A stretch of DNA of 64,000 nt. Source: Hydnum rufescens UP504 (taxonomy: Eukaryota; Basidiomycota; Agaricomycetes; Cantharellales; Hydnaceae). The translations under genes and the position numbers were made by a program. The notes beneath the pieces are model-generated. The model made no database searches and had not been told where the DNA came from. It saw only the letters and a program-made list of their open reading frames with translations. Shown piece after piece: positions 43,756 through 56,020 of this stretch; position 1 is the first letter of the stretch, and each line of letters opens with the position of its first letter. Location: contig MU128958.1 in the NCBI GenBank assembly GCA_014904985.1, positions 82,632-146,631 of the forward strand, in the 5' to 3' direction.

Positions 43756-44085
43756 CAGGGAGCGAGACTCAACACCGACGTCACATGCCTCTCCGCCCGC
43801 TCCCGAAACATGTTCGAAACGCAAGGGCTTGAATCCCTACTTGGACCACAAGATCCGGACACGAGGCGAATAATGTGTTTGGTTCGGCGCAGCAGTCCAG
43901 ATCCTCTATGATTCCTCTATCGACCTGTTCGGTTACGTTTCTGTAGTTGGTGGTTGTGGAAGCGGGGTATCGCGGGCTGGAATTGCAGGATCATCCAGAG
44001 CTGGAGTACATCCGCTCGGTGGGAACGGAACCAACCATTCTCGGTCAAAGGAGTTGCCACGTAGTCCCGCGTTGAGGAGCCCCCG

Positions 44086-44576
44086 TCACCCTCTGAAGTT
44101 CGTGCTGCTAAGAATGATAATCCCCACCTTGACTCGATGGCGCAGACCCTCGACGTCCCACTTTCCCTCCCACTTCGCGTTTGTCTGTCCCGTCCACAAA
44201 TCGTAGTTGTCTATTGCATCCCCCGCATATACATCTCTAACTTCCAACACCCTCAGTTTCGAAAGCATTAGCCAAGATCGACCACACATTCTCGATTCCC
44301 CCCAATCGAACGATATCTTTCACATCGGCTGATTTGACAACACCTCATGCCCTTTGACACCAGAGCTGGGTCCCCAAGCATTTTGTTCATGTCCGAGGCC
44401 TCGTTCAATCTCAATGTCACAGATTCTGGGGTGGTGTCCATTGCCAGTTCTTGACCGCTCTTTTGATGGTTTTCTGGCGGCGCCGAACTCGTATTCCGTG
44501 AATGCTTCCCGTCTGCTGCCAATGCATCCGTATGCAGATCTTCCACCATATCTCCCAACTCTTCTGTCTGATCCAT
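44086..44576 (-). CDS. Predicted two-exon gene, 132 aa, unknown
   Basis: Exons 44576-44344 and 44251-44086 join in frame across a 92-nt intron (GTGTTG...AACTGAG, with GGCTAATGC as branch sequence). The N-terminal half is acidic (MDQTEELGDMVEDLHTDALA). The C-terminal half reads VLEVRDVYAGDAIDNYDLW and then a Trp/Lys-rich segment. No known domain is recognised. The 3' splice site is weak, so confidence is modest. Confidence 0.35.
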
Positions 44577-46471
44577 TATTATTACCGCGTCACCCAGATC
44601 GAAAAATCGGGTTTTGCAGACGAAAGTAATGAGACTCCGCCTCCCCCTTGCCGCTTACGATTTTGAGCCAGAAATTCAAGCGTCTCTTCTCCCATTCTTG
44701 AATCGGCCCTCTCAACAATATAACCAGTGACTCAAGATCATGAATTTATGCTCAGGGCGTCAAGATATGGGCTTGCTTTACGAAACAGCCTCAAAGTGCA
44801 TTCATGGCCTGAAGAAAGAGGATCGGACGCCCAGTGTAGCTCATGGTGAGATGGAAGCGATCGGTGGCGATTGCATTGCCATGTCGGAATCGCTCGTTGC
44901 GCTTGAAACTTTATTGTCATGGCTCGTCTGCTAGCTAGGTGATGCGCTTGTCGTGTCCTCCCTTACTTTTTTTTGTCTACTTAATCTACAACATGCGACA
45001 GGGAGGATACACCTTTTGTACATTGGACTGTACCAAACATAAGCAGCTCATGGCGATGTACGCCTCGAACCCATTTAATCCCCCCATCAGCGGGATTCCA
45101 AGGTACCTGGCTTCACCACGAATTAAATGCGTTGAACGGAATGGCGAGAATTCTTACGCGACCATCCTGACATCCAACTGCAATTCGAAGCCGAGTCCCC
45201 TCAACTGACGTAATGATGTACTGAGCGAGTGTGGAAGGATGAAAGAGATACGTCAGAAATGATCTTTACATACTGTACCATTTCGACCGACTATTCAGTC
45301 ACGCAGTCACACGTACACCCCTGTGAATTGAACCAAATCCGGGGGTTGTCACACGTCGCAAGGCGGTGAACTGACTTTTGGGGGGTGGTCATAGATCACT
45401 CAAAACTAAACCACACCTTTACTTAACTGCTTCTGAGCACTAGCAACCCACAAACTAGATACTGCATGGGGAAAAATCTGAAAAAAAAGCTACGTCCACC
45501 ACACCTGAACCACTTTCATCCGGCGCCAAGGAATGCCTGCGCGACCCTTGTGAACCGGCATGTCATGCATACAGTTGTTGGGAAAGACAGCAAATGGAGG
45601 GGCTATGGCACATTACCAACGTGGCCAGGAATGAATGAATTCACCCGTCATCACATGTTGGGGGGGCCGGATGCAAATCTTTATGCCACGGCACCACGCT
45701 CAAAGATTGTGAATAGTTGGTCGAAACGGCACAGCGTACTAAACACTGTTCCACTTGCATCTACAGACCACGAAGTCAACTAGCGGAGCCAGAGCCGAGC
45801 CCACAAAGGGCCGAGCCATTGCAGAGAATAGGCATTGGGAAGTCAAATCCCATGTGAAGATCTCGACATCCGTGGACGATATCAAGTACAAGCATCATGA
45901 AAATGGCCATAATAGCCCAGTGGCCTTAGTTGGGTAAACACTGGATCATGTGATGATTGTCTGGAAAAACAGTCACGACAATATAAAGGGGTGGCTGCTA
46001 TGACTCCAAGGCACTCACGCAGTACGTACCCAGCACCAATGCTACCTGTGAGCTAAGAGAACATGGGCGTCGAAAGTGGGACCAAAAAATGATCCCAAAG
46101 AGCGGACCAGGTATGGTCTAGATCCTCCCAGCCTGCCCTGTCGATTGTTCACCAAGAATGACCAAAGGATTGAAGTACCTCAACAAAAATCCAATACTGT
46201 AATTCTTGGAATTTCTATTAGGGAAGGGAAAGCTGTGCTCCTTAATGGGAGACCATCGCCAGAAACCCAGACAGGGCTGCTTAGTTTAAAAAGGGAAGAT
46301 CAGGACTCGACACTGGTACAGTAATACCCTCCTTATTTGCGCTGATACAGCCCACTGACACCTGTCTAGTCAGGATGCTTTTACCATAATGTCTCTTCAA
46401 TTCCTTTGGAGCTGGGTGCCCCTCACCCAGCGACATCGCCAGGCTCCTATTGTTCAAGTTGAGAGATCTCA
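44577..46471. other. Region with only short, unsupported frames
   Basis: Frames at 44740-44934, 45466-45783 and 46076-46324 show no motif, no consistent splice pattern and no similarity to neighbours. I do not call genes here. Confidence 0.35.
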
Positions 46472-46998
46472 ATGATGGGTTCATCCGAATCATCCCCCTC
46501 AGTCGCAGATGTGGATCGCACTGAGTCACCTCCCCCGATGGATTATCCATTGTCACCGGACCAAGGAAATCCCTCCTGGTATAGTAAGGATCATATCTCC
46601 CCCATCACTCACCTCCTATTCATTGTTTGGGGCCTTGCTTTAGCAACTGGTCATGGAGGAGATGCCGTGGGGCCCGATAGCACTGGTGGAGATGGTGGCA
46701 ATATTGACTTCACTGGATTGATGTCAGAGAACCCTCGTGAGTCCACAGATGCTTTGGTAGATGTGGATGCAGCATCCTTACAACCATGGGTTTGTTATAG
46801 CCTCTGTTCTAAATGCAGAAAATCGCGCGATTGGGGGAAGGGGTGGCAATATCAGGATGCCACACGAGCCAACCGGTCCCACCATTATGAGTAAGACCGA
46901 CAAACAGTCAATTTCTATTCTCTCTGGCTGATCAACCTTCAATAGGCACCGGCCAAGGGGGAATGCACGAACTTCAGACCCCCCGTATCAATGGATAA
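46472..46998 (+). CDS. Gly-module family protein, member 3 (109 aa)
   Basis: Exons 46472-46583, 46644-46736, 46819-46890 and 46946-46998 form a single frame with three phase-1 introns (GTAAGG...CTTTAG, GTGAGT...AAATGCAG, GTAAGA...TCAATAG). The first exon is Ser/Pro-rich and acidic (MMGSSESSPSVADVDRTE). Exon 2 has TTGHGGDAVGPDSTGGDGGN, exon 3 has AIGGRGGNIRM and exon 4 has STGQGGMHE. This is the shortest member. The donor GTAAGG was chosen over GTATAG because it gives phase 1 and an open frame. Confidence 0.6.
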
Positions 46999-48154
46999 TA
47001 ACTTGGTTGTGGAACATCTTGAGCCGCCTTGGAATTGGCTATGCATCCAAGGGTGCATTGGCATAGGATGACTTCACAGTTTAGCCCTGATCTGCCTCTT
47101 AACTCCGTGCTGTTATACCCTCTAGTTGGCTCCTTTGCTATTGCACGCAAATAGACGACCTGAAGGGCTCCACAGTTTGTTGTTTGATTCTAGCTCTTAA
47201 ATGTTCACAAGTGTTTCCAGGTGGCCGTGGCCTATTGCACTGCGGCGTTACTCTCCCTCGCTACATTCATCAAAAAATTCGTCCAATGTGAAATTGGGCG
47301 GATCAATAATGCCTTGTGCTAACTATTTTCGATTTCTTATTTTCCGCCGTTTGGCGAATACGAGGCACCCTGTCCTTCATTCTGTGTTCATTGGCTCTCT
47401 TCCCTATGCGTAACGACAGAGTCGCTAATCATTCCGGTTCTAGGGCAAGAACAATGACATGTCTTGGGGTGGCTCGAGCTTAAGGCGCTGGCGGAATTCT
47501 TAATTTGACCAGTTTTGAGGCACTTTGAGGCGAAGAGCACTTTAGGCCTGCTCGAGTCGTATTATATTTCGGGGCCACATCCCAAGACCGCAGGGGAATG
47601 TAATGTTGATCCTCTTTCAACTTACGAATTTTATCATGAGACCTGCCTCGGAGGGCTTACTTCTATCGCTCATTTGGTTCTGGCGGCGCCAGTAAAGAGT
47701 ACTACAGTAACTCTCGGACTGCTGCGCCGGGGATGTTAGTTGCAGTTCCTGTTTTCCTGAGCAACGCAATCCAAGTACGCATGGTAAGTCAAACTAAGAG
47801 TGGCCCCAGTTGGGGGGCGGTCACAATTTCTACCGGATTCTTCAGAATAAGAGGGGTTTGGTGGGGTTGGGCAAGAAGATCCTGCGGATCACTTGCCCAT
47901 CCTGTGCTCTTGTCAATTATCATGAGACAACGGACGATAGGAACCGAGGCCACAAGTCCTGTAAGAGGACTGGACACTAAACACAGTGGGAGCTAACTCG
48001 GATTTAGAGACACCCGAACGACAGACAGTGAAGAAGAAGTAAGATCGGGTAGAAGCGGGAGAGCCGGGCCAAGGACAGAAAGCGAGGGTGATATCAATAC
48101 CACAATAGATGGACGGGCAATCCTATGCTCCAAGAGTTCTCGGGGTTGTTTACC
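46999..48154. other. Intergenic region with no gene recognised
   Basis: Short frames only (for example 47201-47413 and 47733-47996). A plus-strand stretch at 48040-48110 could be a relic of a Gly-rich module but has no intact splice borders. Confidence 0.35.
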
Positions 48155-48867
48155 TCAGTTAGGGCGACTGGTCGCATTTCCGCCTGCCGCATTTCCACTG
48201 GTTGCATTTCCACCATTGCCAAAATCTAAGAGCAAGTCGGGTCAGAGAGAATGAAATTACTCATAAAATTGGTATCTCTCACGGATATCAACATTCTTCT
48301 GGTCTTTAACTTCTCGGAGAAGGGTGATCAGCGACGGCAGATCAGCCCCTCCACCCTCCCCACCAATCGCCGCCGAAAGAGGTTGTCCCTTGGTCTTTAA
48401 GGCGGTGACTATGACAAAGAGAGTAGCAATGAGGATGGCATGTCTACCGTATAAAAACCTAGTAGCTTACCTAGGCCCAGGGTATCTCTTCCGGCTCCTC
48501 TAGGGCCAAGTTGGTTACCGGGCCCCCCAATGGCGAGGGTGGGATGAGTAGCATGGCCTCCATCACCGAGCGCTATGACAAGGCATTTAGCGCTTGAAGG
48601 AATATGATGCAGTGGGTGGACCATACATAATTTGAGGAGACCTTGGTCGGCAGTTGAAGTTGGCTGGTTATTTGGACCTTGCCGGACAGGTGGACCCTGC
48701 TGGGCGGCCGGGCCAGGCCAGGCGTTTGGACCATGCTGGGCGGCTGGATCATACTGGCTAGTTGGACTTGGCTGGGAGCCTCGATCTCTGTTCGGAGGGG
48801 GTGTATCCGCCCTTGGACCCGCGGGTGAAGAAGTGTATCGAATAAAGTGCTGTATGCGTGAGCCCAT
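48155..48867 (-). CDS. Gly-module family protein, member 4 (179 aa)
   Basis: Exons 48867-48627, 48572-48471, 48408-48283 and 48225-48155 read in one frame with phase-1 introns. The first exon is Pro/Gln/Gly-rich with repeats of GP spaced by 7-12 residues (AAQHGPNAWPGPAAQQGPP). Exon 2 has ALGDGGHATHPTLAIGGPGN, exon 3 has AAIGGEGGGADL followed by SLITLLREVK...VDI, and exon 4 has FGNGGNATSGNAAGGNATS. The Ser/Leu...VDI tail of exon 3 parallels member 2. The role is unknown. An upstream Met at 48981 is in frame, but 48867 fits the other members better. Confidence 0.6.
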
Positions 48868-50261
48868 GGTGAGGTCCTTGGATGAGGGAGCCTGACGTGC
48901 TAGTGCAAGACCTTGCTTAGGTGGTATATGTTCGCGTATCAGCACAGTTGCCTTGAATTTTCCCTCCTTATATGGGACCATTGGCCCAGTGGCAGATCAC
49001 TGGAATATGTATCCAGTGCAAGGTCTTCATTGTTTCTATTAGACCATAAATAAAGTGCATCTGAGGGGATGGTGAGCACTCTTCGCCTGTGAGATAGTAC
49101 CGTCCCATTACGACCGTAGGTGTTGAGGTATCCATCGGTGGCGGGGCGTCGGACCTTGATTATGTAAAACAGGAGTTTTCCGGTCACTTTTCTCGAATGT
49201 GACTGGACAACGAACACTTTGAATCTAGAGCTGCAAATAATGGCAAAGCCATGCGAAGGCAGAGTAGAGTGTGACCTGAAGAAGACGTTTTGCGAATCTA
49301 CACTTCATACGTAGCGTATCAAGGCTAAATGCACTAATTCGAGAAAGCTCGAAGTTTAGGTGTGGTATAGCAGGTAATGTGTTGGATCTAGCTTTTTCTG
49401 CAAGGCTCCTACACCAATCGATTATGGAGCGTGTATTGGAACCAAGCCTTTTCTGTATCCCCCCAGGCGCATGCCTGAGACTTGGATTCACTACTCGGGA
49501 GCGACTTGGCGGTAACATAATAGATATATAATCTTTCTCCCTCTGGCTATTCGACCCGACCCTGCCACTGTTGCAAAGTTATTTGTCCATCTCTCTTATT
49601 TCGAACGCCCACCAGTACCACAGGAATGCAGGAGTAATCGTGTGCTCCTCGGTGTAATGTTTCTCCATTTCCGCTCAGCAGTCATCCCTCAAACCCGTCT
49701 CGGGGCTATACAACCTAGCTTTTTGAAGTTCACTTTCTCTTTTCAAGCCGTAAGCTTCCTCAGAATTGCAATGAAAATGAATGAGTAATCAGGCAAATCA
49801 ATTCCCGTACTCTTAGCGCCCGGCCGAGTATATAAATTTGATCTTGTGTGGCGTTCTGGGCCCTGGAGAAACACTTCGTGGCCAGGGTCACTCCACGTCA
49901 TTCCCCTTTGGGTATGACTCGTTTTCAAATTCAGGTCAAGGAGAAGGGCGAAGATGACCATAGCTGGGTGTATCTGCTCCCTGGAAATGACGTACCGTAC
50001 GCCGAACGAGTTGGTGTAAACCCATGGTAACCCGGCAGAGGTTGTCACCCTCGTGGTTTCCTCGCGGTATAATCCAAAAGTAGCAGTGGACGGAGCGGCA
50101 CGCGAGAATCAGATACCGCGAGGGGTGGCTTCTTGTCAAGAACGAAAGGGAATCGAGCCTATGAATCGGACGAATACAACTTGGCCACTGAACCCAAAGA
50201 TATCTGAACTTGATCCATATATTCAAGGCATAAGCCATGATAAGCCCGCAATGAGGTGTCA
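48868..50261. other. Intergenic region with family-flank remnants
   Basis: The minus-strand frame 49518-49225 ends in sequence like the 3' end of member 6 (TGCCATT-TTTGCA...TTCAAAGTGT), so it is probably a duplicated gene tail. Frames at 49743-50048 have no motif. No complete gene is called. Confidence 0.35.
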
Positions 50262-51087
50262 TCATTCATCCTGCATCGGATACACAGGTGGCACAAGATT
50301 GCCAGGATCATTACTATCAGTTTGATCATGCGTGGTCTCTGTGGACTCTGCATTTCCGCCTTCGCCGGTTTCTAGGACTCGCTAGTCAGAGGGAGTGAAG
50401 ATGACCTTTATAGTTGCACGTATCTCTCTCACCAAAGTCAACGTCCAAATAGGTTCGTTGCGCATCAAGCAGCATGCCGAGTGACTGAATTGTTCCACCA
50501 TGTCCTGCTCTTGCTTCTACCACTCCGGTCCCTGCGCGCGAAGCGGAGGCCATAAAGAGGGCGTAAAGATAAAGATGATGCAGCCATCAAATTTCTACCT
50601 AGCGACTTACCCAGGTTTGCTGAATCCTTTCCGGACTTCGCGTCAGGAGCGCCAACGCGAATATCGCCGCCGTTACCACCAATGGCACGGTGTCCCTTGG
50701 CAGTTCCTCCCCCTCCGGTTTCTGCGACGAAACGGTAAGTCCTTGGAGACATGTGATGATGGAATGGGGGAGATAGTTACTCATTTTCATCGACCCCTTA
50801 GGAGATTCGTGCGCCGGCGGCAATCCGGATGATAGCGATGTAGAGGGCAGTTGATGTTGCGCCCATGGAGTGTGGTTCGGACTCGGGGGCAGAAGTGGCT
50901 GAAAGCTTCCTGCGACCGCGAATGATCCCCCCGAGGGAGCGGGATTGACGGGGTTGGGGGAAGCCACTGTCACATCCAAAGAAGGATTTGGCTGAGACAA
51001 GATGCTCAAGATCTGAGCGAGCTGCTCAGGTGAAAGCGAATTCGGTGGGGACTCCATTAAGAGCTTTGCTAGATTGGAGGGATCCAT
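50262..51087 (-). CDS. Gly-module family protein, member 5 (208 aa)
   Basis: Exons 51087-50781, 50721-50611, 50531-50433 and 50371-50262 give one frame. Introns are all phase 1 (GTAACT...GTCGCAG, GTAAGT...GCGCGCAG, GTGAGA...AGTCCTAG). The N-terminus is MDPSNLAKLLMESPPNSLSP, followed by a Ser/Pro/Asn-rich stretch. Exon 2 has TGGGGTAKGHRAIGGNGGDI, exon 3 is diverged (GVVEARAGHGGTIQSLGMLL) and exon 4 has ETGEGGNAEST. The pseudogene at 53941-54776 is its closest relative by first-exon sequence. Confidence 0.7.
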
Positions 51088-52355
51088 ATTTGACTAAGAG
51101 ACACGCGGCGCCAAGGGGTTTTAAGCCAAAGAACTTTGCACTGGTTGCGTGAGCTTGGTTACCCCCTCTGAATGCAGTGCGCTGACGTCGTCGTTTTCTT
51201 TAGCGCACGCCCCGCCAGGCTGTGTACCGAGGCCCGAGGGGTCCCCCATGTTGAACGGAGGTGTTCAAAAAGGAAATAGGGACCTTGGGAATATAATCTC
51301 CAAACAAAGGCCCACTAAGCGCCCAGGTACGCGATTTTCGAAGCAGTAAGGGGACCATGTGGTTCAGGTGGAGATACGTGCATGTAGCGGGACTTGCAGA
51401 TCAAATATGTCGAGAAGAATTGCCCACAAAACAGCGTCCTCAACACACGAGTGCCTCTAACACACGTCAAACACGTGATCTTGGCAATCACGACAACAGT
51501 CGACAAGGTATCGCGTCGGGGGCATGAACCCTCTGTTCTGTATTCGGGAAAAATTGCAGCTGACTTAAATATCGGCTCTAAACCAGGTTCACAAAGGGAG
51601 CTGTGATTATGGATTGTCATGAAGGCCAATTGTCTGCCAGCGCATTCCAAGTGGCTCCAGTAGTGATCAGATAAATGGCCTTCTGGTTCTGCCTAAGAAG
51701 CAATAACAATCGTGTTTTTCCCATCCTAGAACTCCCCGGCGAATTGTTTCTGACGCATATATCCCCCCCTGTGCGTCAGGGGTATAAGATTTTAGTCATT
51801 TGAGACCAATGATATACGTAAATGCATATGGGAGGCTTTGTTTCTTCTTTTCACGGGTTTTGCGTTTATAAAATGAATACCGCTCTGAACTGACAATCCA
51901 TAAGAGTCGGGGGCTGAAATCAGACTACGTGAAATGGTTACATAACACCTCCTTTACTTAGATAGGTAACCTCCCCTTACAGAAGATGTAAACTCTCCGG
52001 GGTCATCTATTGCTAACGTTGGGGGTTTGCACTTCCGTGGTCTACGTGTGTGTCTTAGTGCTCGGGAGGGGGCCTCTTACAATTACTTCAAGATCCTAAC
52101 ATAGCCTCTACGTCGCCCCTTTTGTGAAACGCATGCAGAAAGGCAGGATCGTGAAGATAATGATACTTGGGTGGCTTGAATTATGTGGAATCAGCACCGA
52201 TGGGTCATGGCCACCCAATAGCCCGGTGCGACAGCTGCGTTACGCATTCATAAGGAAATTAAGGGGATTGCGCAGCTATTATTAGTGGCGCATGCGGTGT
52301 CACGTCGGAGGAGATAGGAATCAAGGCCGCGAGTTGGACATTTGACACTTTGAAT
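51088..52355. other. Intergenic region, duplicated at about 55.2-55.75 kb
   Basis: The segments AGGCTGTGTACC (51218) and CACAAAGGGAGCTGTG (51591) to CGCATTCCAAG (about 51650) have counterparts near 55214 and 55659-55724. No gene is recognised. A minus-strand frame at 51650-51315 has no motif. Confidence 0.4.
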
Positions 52356-53134
52356 TCAGAAATATTCCAATTGCAAAGAATGGCATAGGAGGGACACCAC
52401 TCTGGCATAGGAAATAGTACAGTGGGGTCTCGTGAAGCGCCGATCAACACGGAAAAACAAGAAAAAAAAATCAACGCTGCTTTGGATGCACGGGAAATCC
52501 CAGAGTGGTTTACGAGTTCCCAGAAGGGTTATACTGTCATTCACGGGTACGAGTGCTTTTCCCCCGGGGCCAGATTCTAAAAAGGAATGATTAGGATGAG
52601 GGTATGAAGTGACTCTTAGTAGGACCGCATTATTTCTCTTACCAATATTGGCCGTTTCTTCAGGTGGCACCACAATATTTCCAGCGTTCCCTCCCACCGT
52701 CATTCCCTTGAGGTTTTCTGTAGGCGGGGGAGAAACTGGTCCGGGCGCGTAGCGCTAAGTATACGGTATCCAGCACGAATGGGCGTTCTGGCTCACCTGA
52801 GTCCGTTGGTATTTCCTTGGAGACAGTAATGTTTCCGCCGTTACCACCAAAGGCGGACTTGCCCTCGGCGTCTCCTCCGCCACCGCTCTCTGCGCCAAGG
52901 CACAATGGAATAAATTGGATGCATAGAACACGGAGAGGGACGGTTTTTACTTATCGTTCGCGGCGTAGCCACGGGGGCCGGCGAAAATCCCTGCGGGACT
53001 GAAGTAAAGGGTGTCTGAGAGTGGGGGTACGATGCATATTCCGGTTTCGGTGTTTTCGTAAGGGCCTGGTCTGAGGAGTCTGATTTATTGGCCCCCAGGC
53101 TCGCATGCAGCACGTCAAGGAACCATGAAGACAT
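52356..53134 (-). CDS. Gly-module family protein, member 6 (190 aa)
   Basis: Exons 53134-52951, 52889-52797, 52717-52643 and 52576-52356 form one frame with phase-1 introns (GTAAAA...TTGGCGCAG, GTGAGC...CGCCTACAG, GTAAGA...CTTTTTAG). It starts MSSWFLDVLHASLGANKSD. Exon 2 has SGGGGDAEGKSAFGGNGGNI, exon 3 has MTVGGNAGNIVV and exon 4 has ESGPGGKALV followed by a longer tail with PCIQSSVDFF and LLCHSLQLEYF. PCIQSS is shared with the pseudogene to the right. The tail may contain a further unrecognised intron. Confidence 0.65.
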
Positions 53135-53940
53135 CGTTGAAGTTGAACAGTGTTGGATCAGGACTTGGTGAGGTCGCTATCCAAGAGAAATCAAGTTACA
53201 AGGGATTTTTCAGGCAATCGAGTTGCACTGCCATGAAGGTTTAGCGCGATGTAAACAGAGAAGAAAATCATCTTATCAACCCAAGCCACAGGGCTATGCC
53301 AGGCGGCACAACGCTTTCATTTTACCATTTCAAAAAAAGGTGCTCTGGATCTGGATGTCCTCCAAAGATAATTCCATAACAGGGCCGACAAGCGCCTAAG
53401 GTCGCAAAAAATCTCCTCTCACATGAGACGGGGATGAGGAGGGGACTGCTTAACTTACCCAGCCCAACTGGGACACAAAAATTTGAAAGAAGCAGGAACC
53501 GTGAAAACCGAAGGAATGAGCGCTTAGCCTAGTCTCAATTTGTTTAGAGGCGAGGCGCCGGCGGGAAATTTGCATCCGGAACCCAACCGCGCCCGATCCT
53601 CAACCCACACTCGTGAAGTTCAGACCGGCTCCACTGGATCCAAAGCCTCCGTCAGCATAGACACATTCTAGCGATTTGGCGTGTGTATCCGATGCCCTCT
53701 AGTTATACCGGACGGTGAAAGGCAACAATAGGGGAATGCATTGTGTGGCACCCATATGTACAGATGGGTAGAAATCCTTTCGGTAGGGCGGCTCCATGTG
53801 CCCTAATAATACCTTGTTTGGCTATGTCAAACGCTTGCGAACGCACGCGTTGAATGCAACCTGCTTGTCCCCACTGTCGGTGAATGAGCAGCGGTAGCGG
53901 CGAAGAAATGGAGGGATCAGAGGGGGTGGAAAGAAGAAAG

Positions 53941-54776
53941 TCAGGTCCTAGTATCGATACTGCTTTGGATACACGGGCAAGTCCAGGGCAGTCTAAGGCC
54001 CGTGGGAATTGTTGCTATCATCGCGATCTCGTTGGGCTCTGCGTCTCCACCAACGCCAGTTTCTGCGCGGAGTCCTTAGCCAAAAGGGGGAGCGAAGATC
54101 ACGTTCAAAACGGCGCGTATCTTACCGAGATCAACTCTCGAAAAGTTTCGCTGAATTTGAATCTTAGTCAGCATACTGGACGAACCAACGTTCCTATCTC
54201 GTCCGATTGCGATTGCAGTTCGGCCCCCTGCGAATAAAGCGGAGGTCATAAGAAATGTAGCAGTAAGGCGATGCATTCACTAAATGCAACCCTGCTGACT
54301 TACCCAGGTGTGCTGGATTCTTTGTTGGCTTCCCTTCGGTGGCACCAACACTGCCTCCGTCACTGCCAACGGCAAGGAAACCCTTAGCAACTGCTCCCGG
54401 ACCAGTTTCTTTTCCAAAGTATTATGAATCAATCAATTGAAGGCATACGACGATGTGGTGAGTATTTTCAGTGACCCGTTGGAAATAGGTGATATGGCGG
54501 GAATATGGGTGGTAATGATGGAACGGACGCATGAAGTTACGAACAGGGAGTACAGTTCGGGGGATTGGATGGATCAAGGCCACCTGCAGTTGGGGGTGAG
54601 GTGATCCCCCAGAGGGTTGGGAGAGGCGCCGGCAGGGTTGGGTGGGTGAAACCATCGTTAAAGAAGGATCCTTCTTGGGCCGCAATTTGGACAACAGCTC
54701 AGTGAACCCTGTGTGAATCCGCGTTCGGCGAGGTCTCGATCACTTTTAAGAACTTAGCGGGATCGGCGGAATCCAT
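53941..54776 (-). pseudogene. Gly-module family pseudogene (member 7)
   Basis: Exons 2-4 (54408-54304, 54227-54126, 54062-53941) remain open and in phase 1: TGPGAVAKGFLAVGSDGGSV, then AGGRTAIAIGRDRNVGS, then ETGVGGDAEP with an LPWTCPCIQSS tail. Exon 1 (from 54776, MDSADPAKFLKVIETSPN) hits a stop after a small frameshift relative to member 5. The donor site after it has CT in place of GT (AAAATACTCACC against AAAATGAGTAACT). So the modules are intact, but the start of the gene is broken. Confidence 0.65.
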
Positions 54777-55228
54777 CATTGGGTAAACGTCGCGCGGCAA
54801 AACACTGTGCAGACCCTGCCGCAGTAGGTTAGCGACATATACACTCTGCCTGTGCACTTGGGGTTTACGTGTAAGCGAGGGAAGTCACTAGGCTATGTAC
54901 CCACCCACCTGCGGTTGGGGATGAGGTGATCCCCCAGAGGGTTGGGATAGGCGCCGGCAGGGTTGGGTGGGTGAAACCATCGTTAAAGAAAGATCCTTCT
55001 TGGGCCGCAATTTAGACAACGGCTCAGTGAGCTCTGTGTGAATCCACATTCGACGAGGTCTCGATCAATTTTAAGAACTTAGCGGGATCGGCGGAATCCA
55101 TCATTGGGTGAAAGTCGCGCGGAAAAACACTGTGCAGACCCTGCCGCAGTAGGTTAGCGACCTGTACCTCTGCCTGTGCACTTGGGGTTTACGTGGAAGC
55201 GAGAGAAGTCACTAGGCTATGTACCTAC
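54581..55228. repeat. Tandem duplication, 325-bp unit
   Basis: Copy 1 (54581-54905) and copy 2 (54906 to about 55228) share sequence from CACCTGC(A/G)GTTGGGG to GTCACTAGGCTATGTACC with scattered substitutions. Each holds the broken first exon of the Gly-module family (start codons at 54776 and 55101) and its upstream region. The GTCACTAGGCTATGTA segment also recurs at 40325. Confidence 0.85.
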
Positions 55229-56020
55229 GGACAAGCCCTAGATTTTCCCACATTGAACAAAGAAGCCAGAATCGGAGCAACTGCCTTATAAGGATGGGTT
55301 TCTTTAAGGGGAGACCAAGGCGCTCGCTACGTATATTCCCCAGGCGCAATGCAAATCATATGCATCATGGGAGGTCGTGTAGTACTCGTGTAATTTGGTT
55401 GATAATGCCCGGGGCAAGCGTGGCCAGCCGCGTGGCCTTAGACCTGAGAGACTGCCAGGTGAATTGCACACGAGCCGTCCCCACGACCCGCGGCAAACGG
55501 CGTCAAAGATGGCGGGCACGCGATTTCAGACGACACCAAGGAAACAGGCAGCCACAGGGACCGTTGAAGTTCATTAGATAGATATACATCCCCTATGCCG
55601 AGGCAGTGGGTCGAGGGAGGTGTTATCTTCTGCCCGGGACAATTGTGACCGACCGCCACAAAGGGAGCTATGGAGTGAGCTGTGGATTGTCGCGGAAGGA
55701 AACCGTCAGATAACATATTCCAAGAGAAGTTCTCTACCTTCGGAGATTACAAGGACAGCATTACTCTTACATCGTTTCATCCGTGAATCTTCGAGTGCAT
55801 CACTAAGTTGAAATTAATTTAGCCTCCTTAATACGGCCACGTATAGCGCTTGAACACGAATTGAAGAGCGAAGGAGGCATACGTTCATGACCTGGTATCA
55901 ATTAGGGGTGTGTTTTCGACTGGATCCAATTTGAGATGGAGGCGGGAACGTCCGTTGTGGCAGTGCTGAAAGTACGGCAATTACCACCAATATAATTACC
56001 ACTATTCAAAATTTTAAGCC
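55229..56020. other. Intergenic region before GRWD1
   Basis: The first half shows similarity to 51.2-51.65 kb (duplicated flank). A plus-strand frame at 55219-55581 is Arg-rich with no motif. No promoter element upstream of 56021 could be identified with confidence. Confidence 0.35.
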
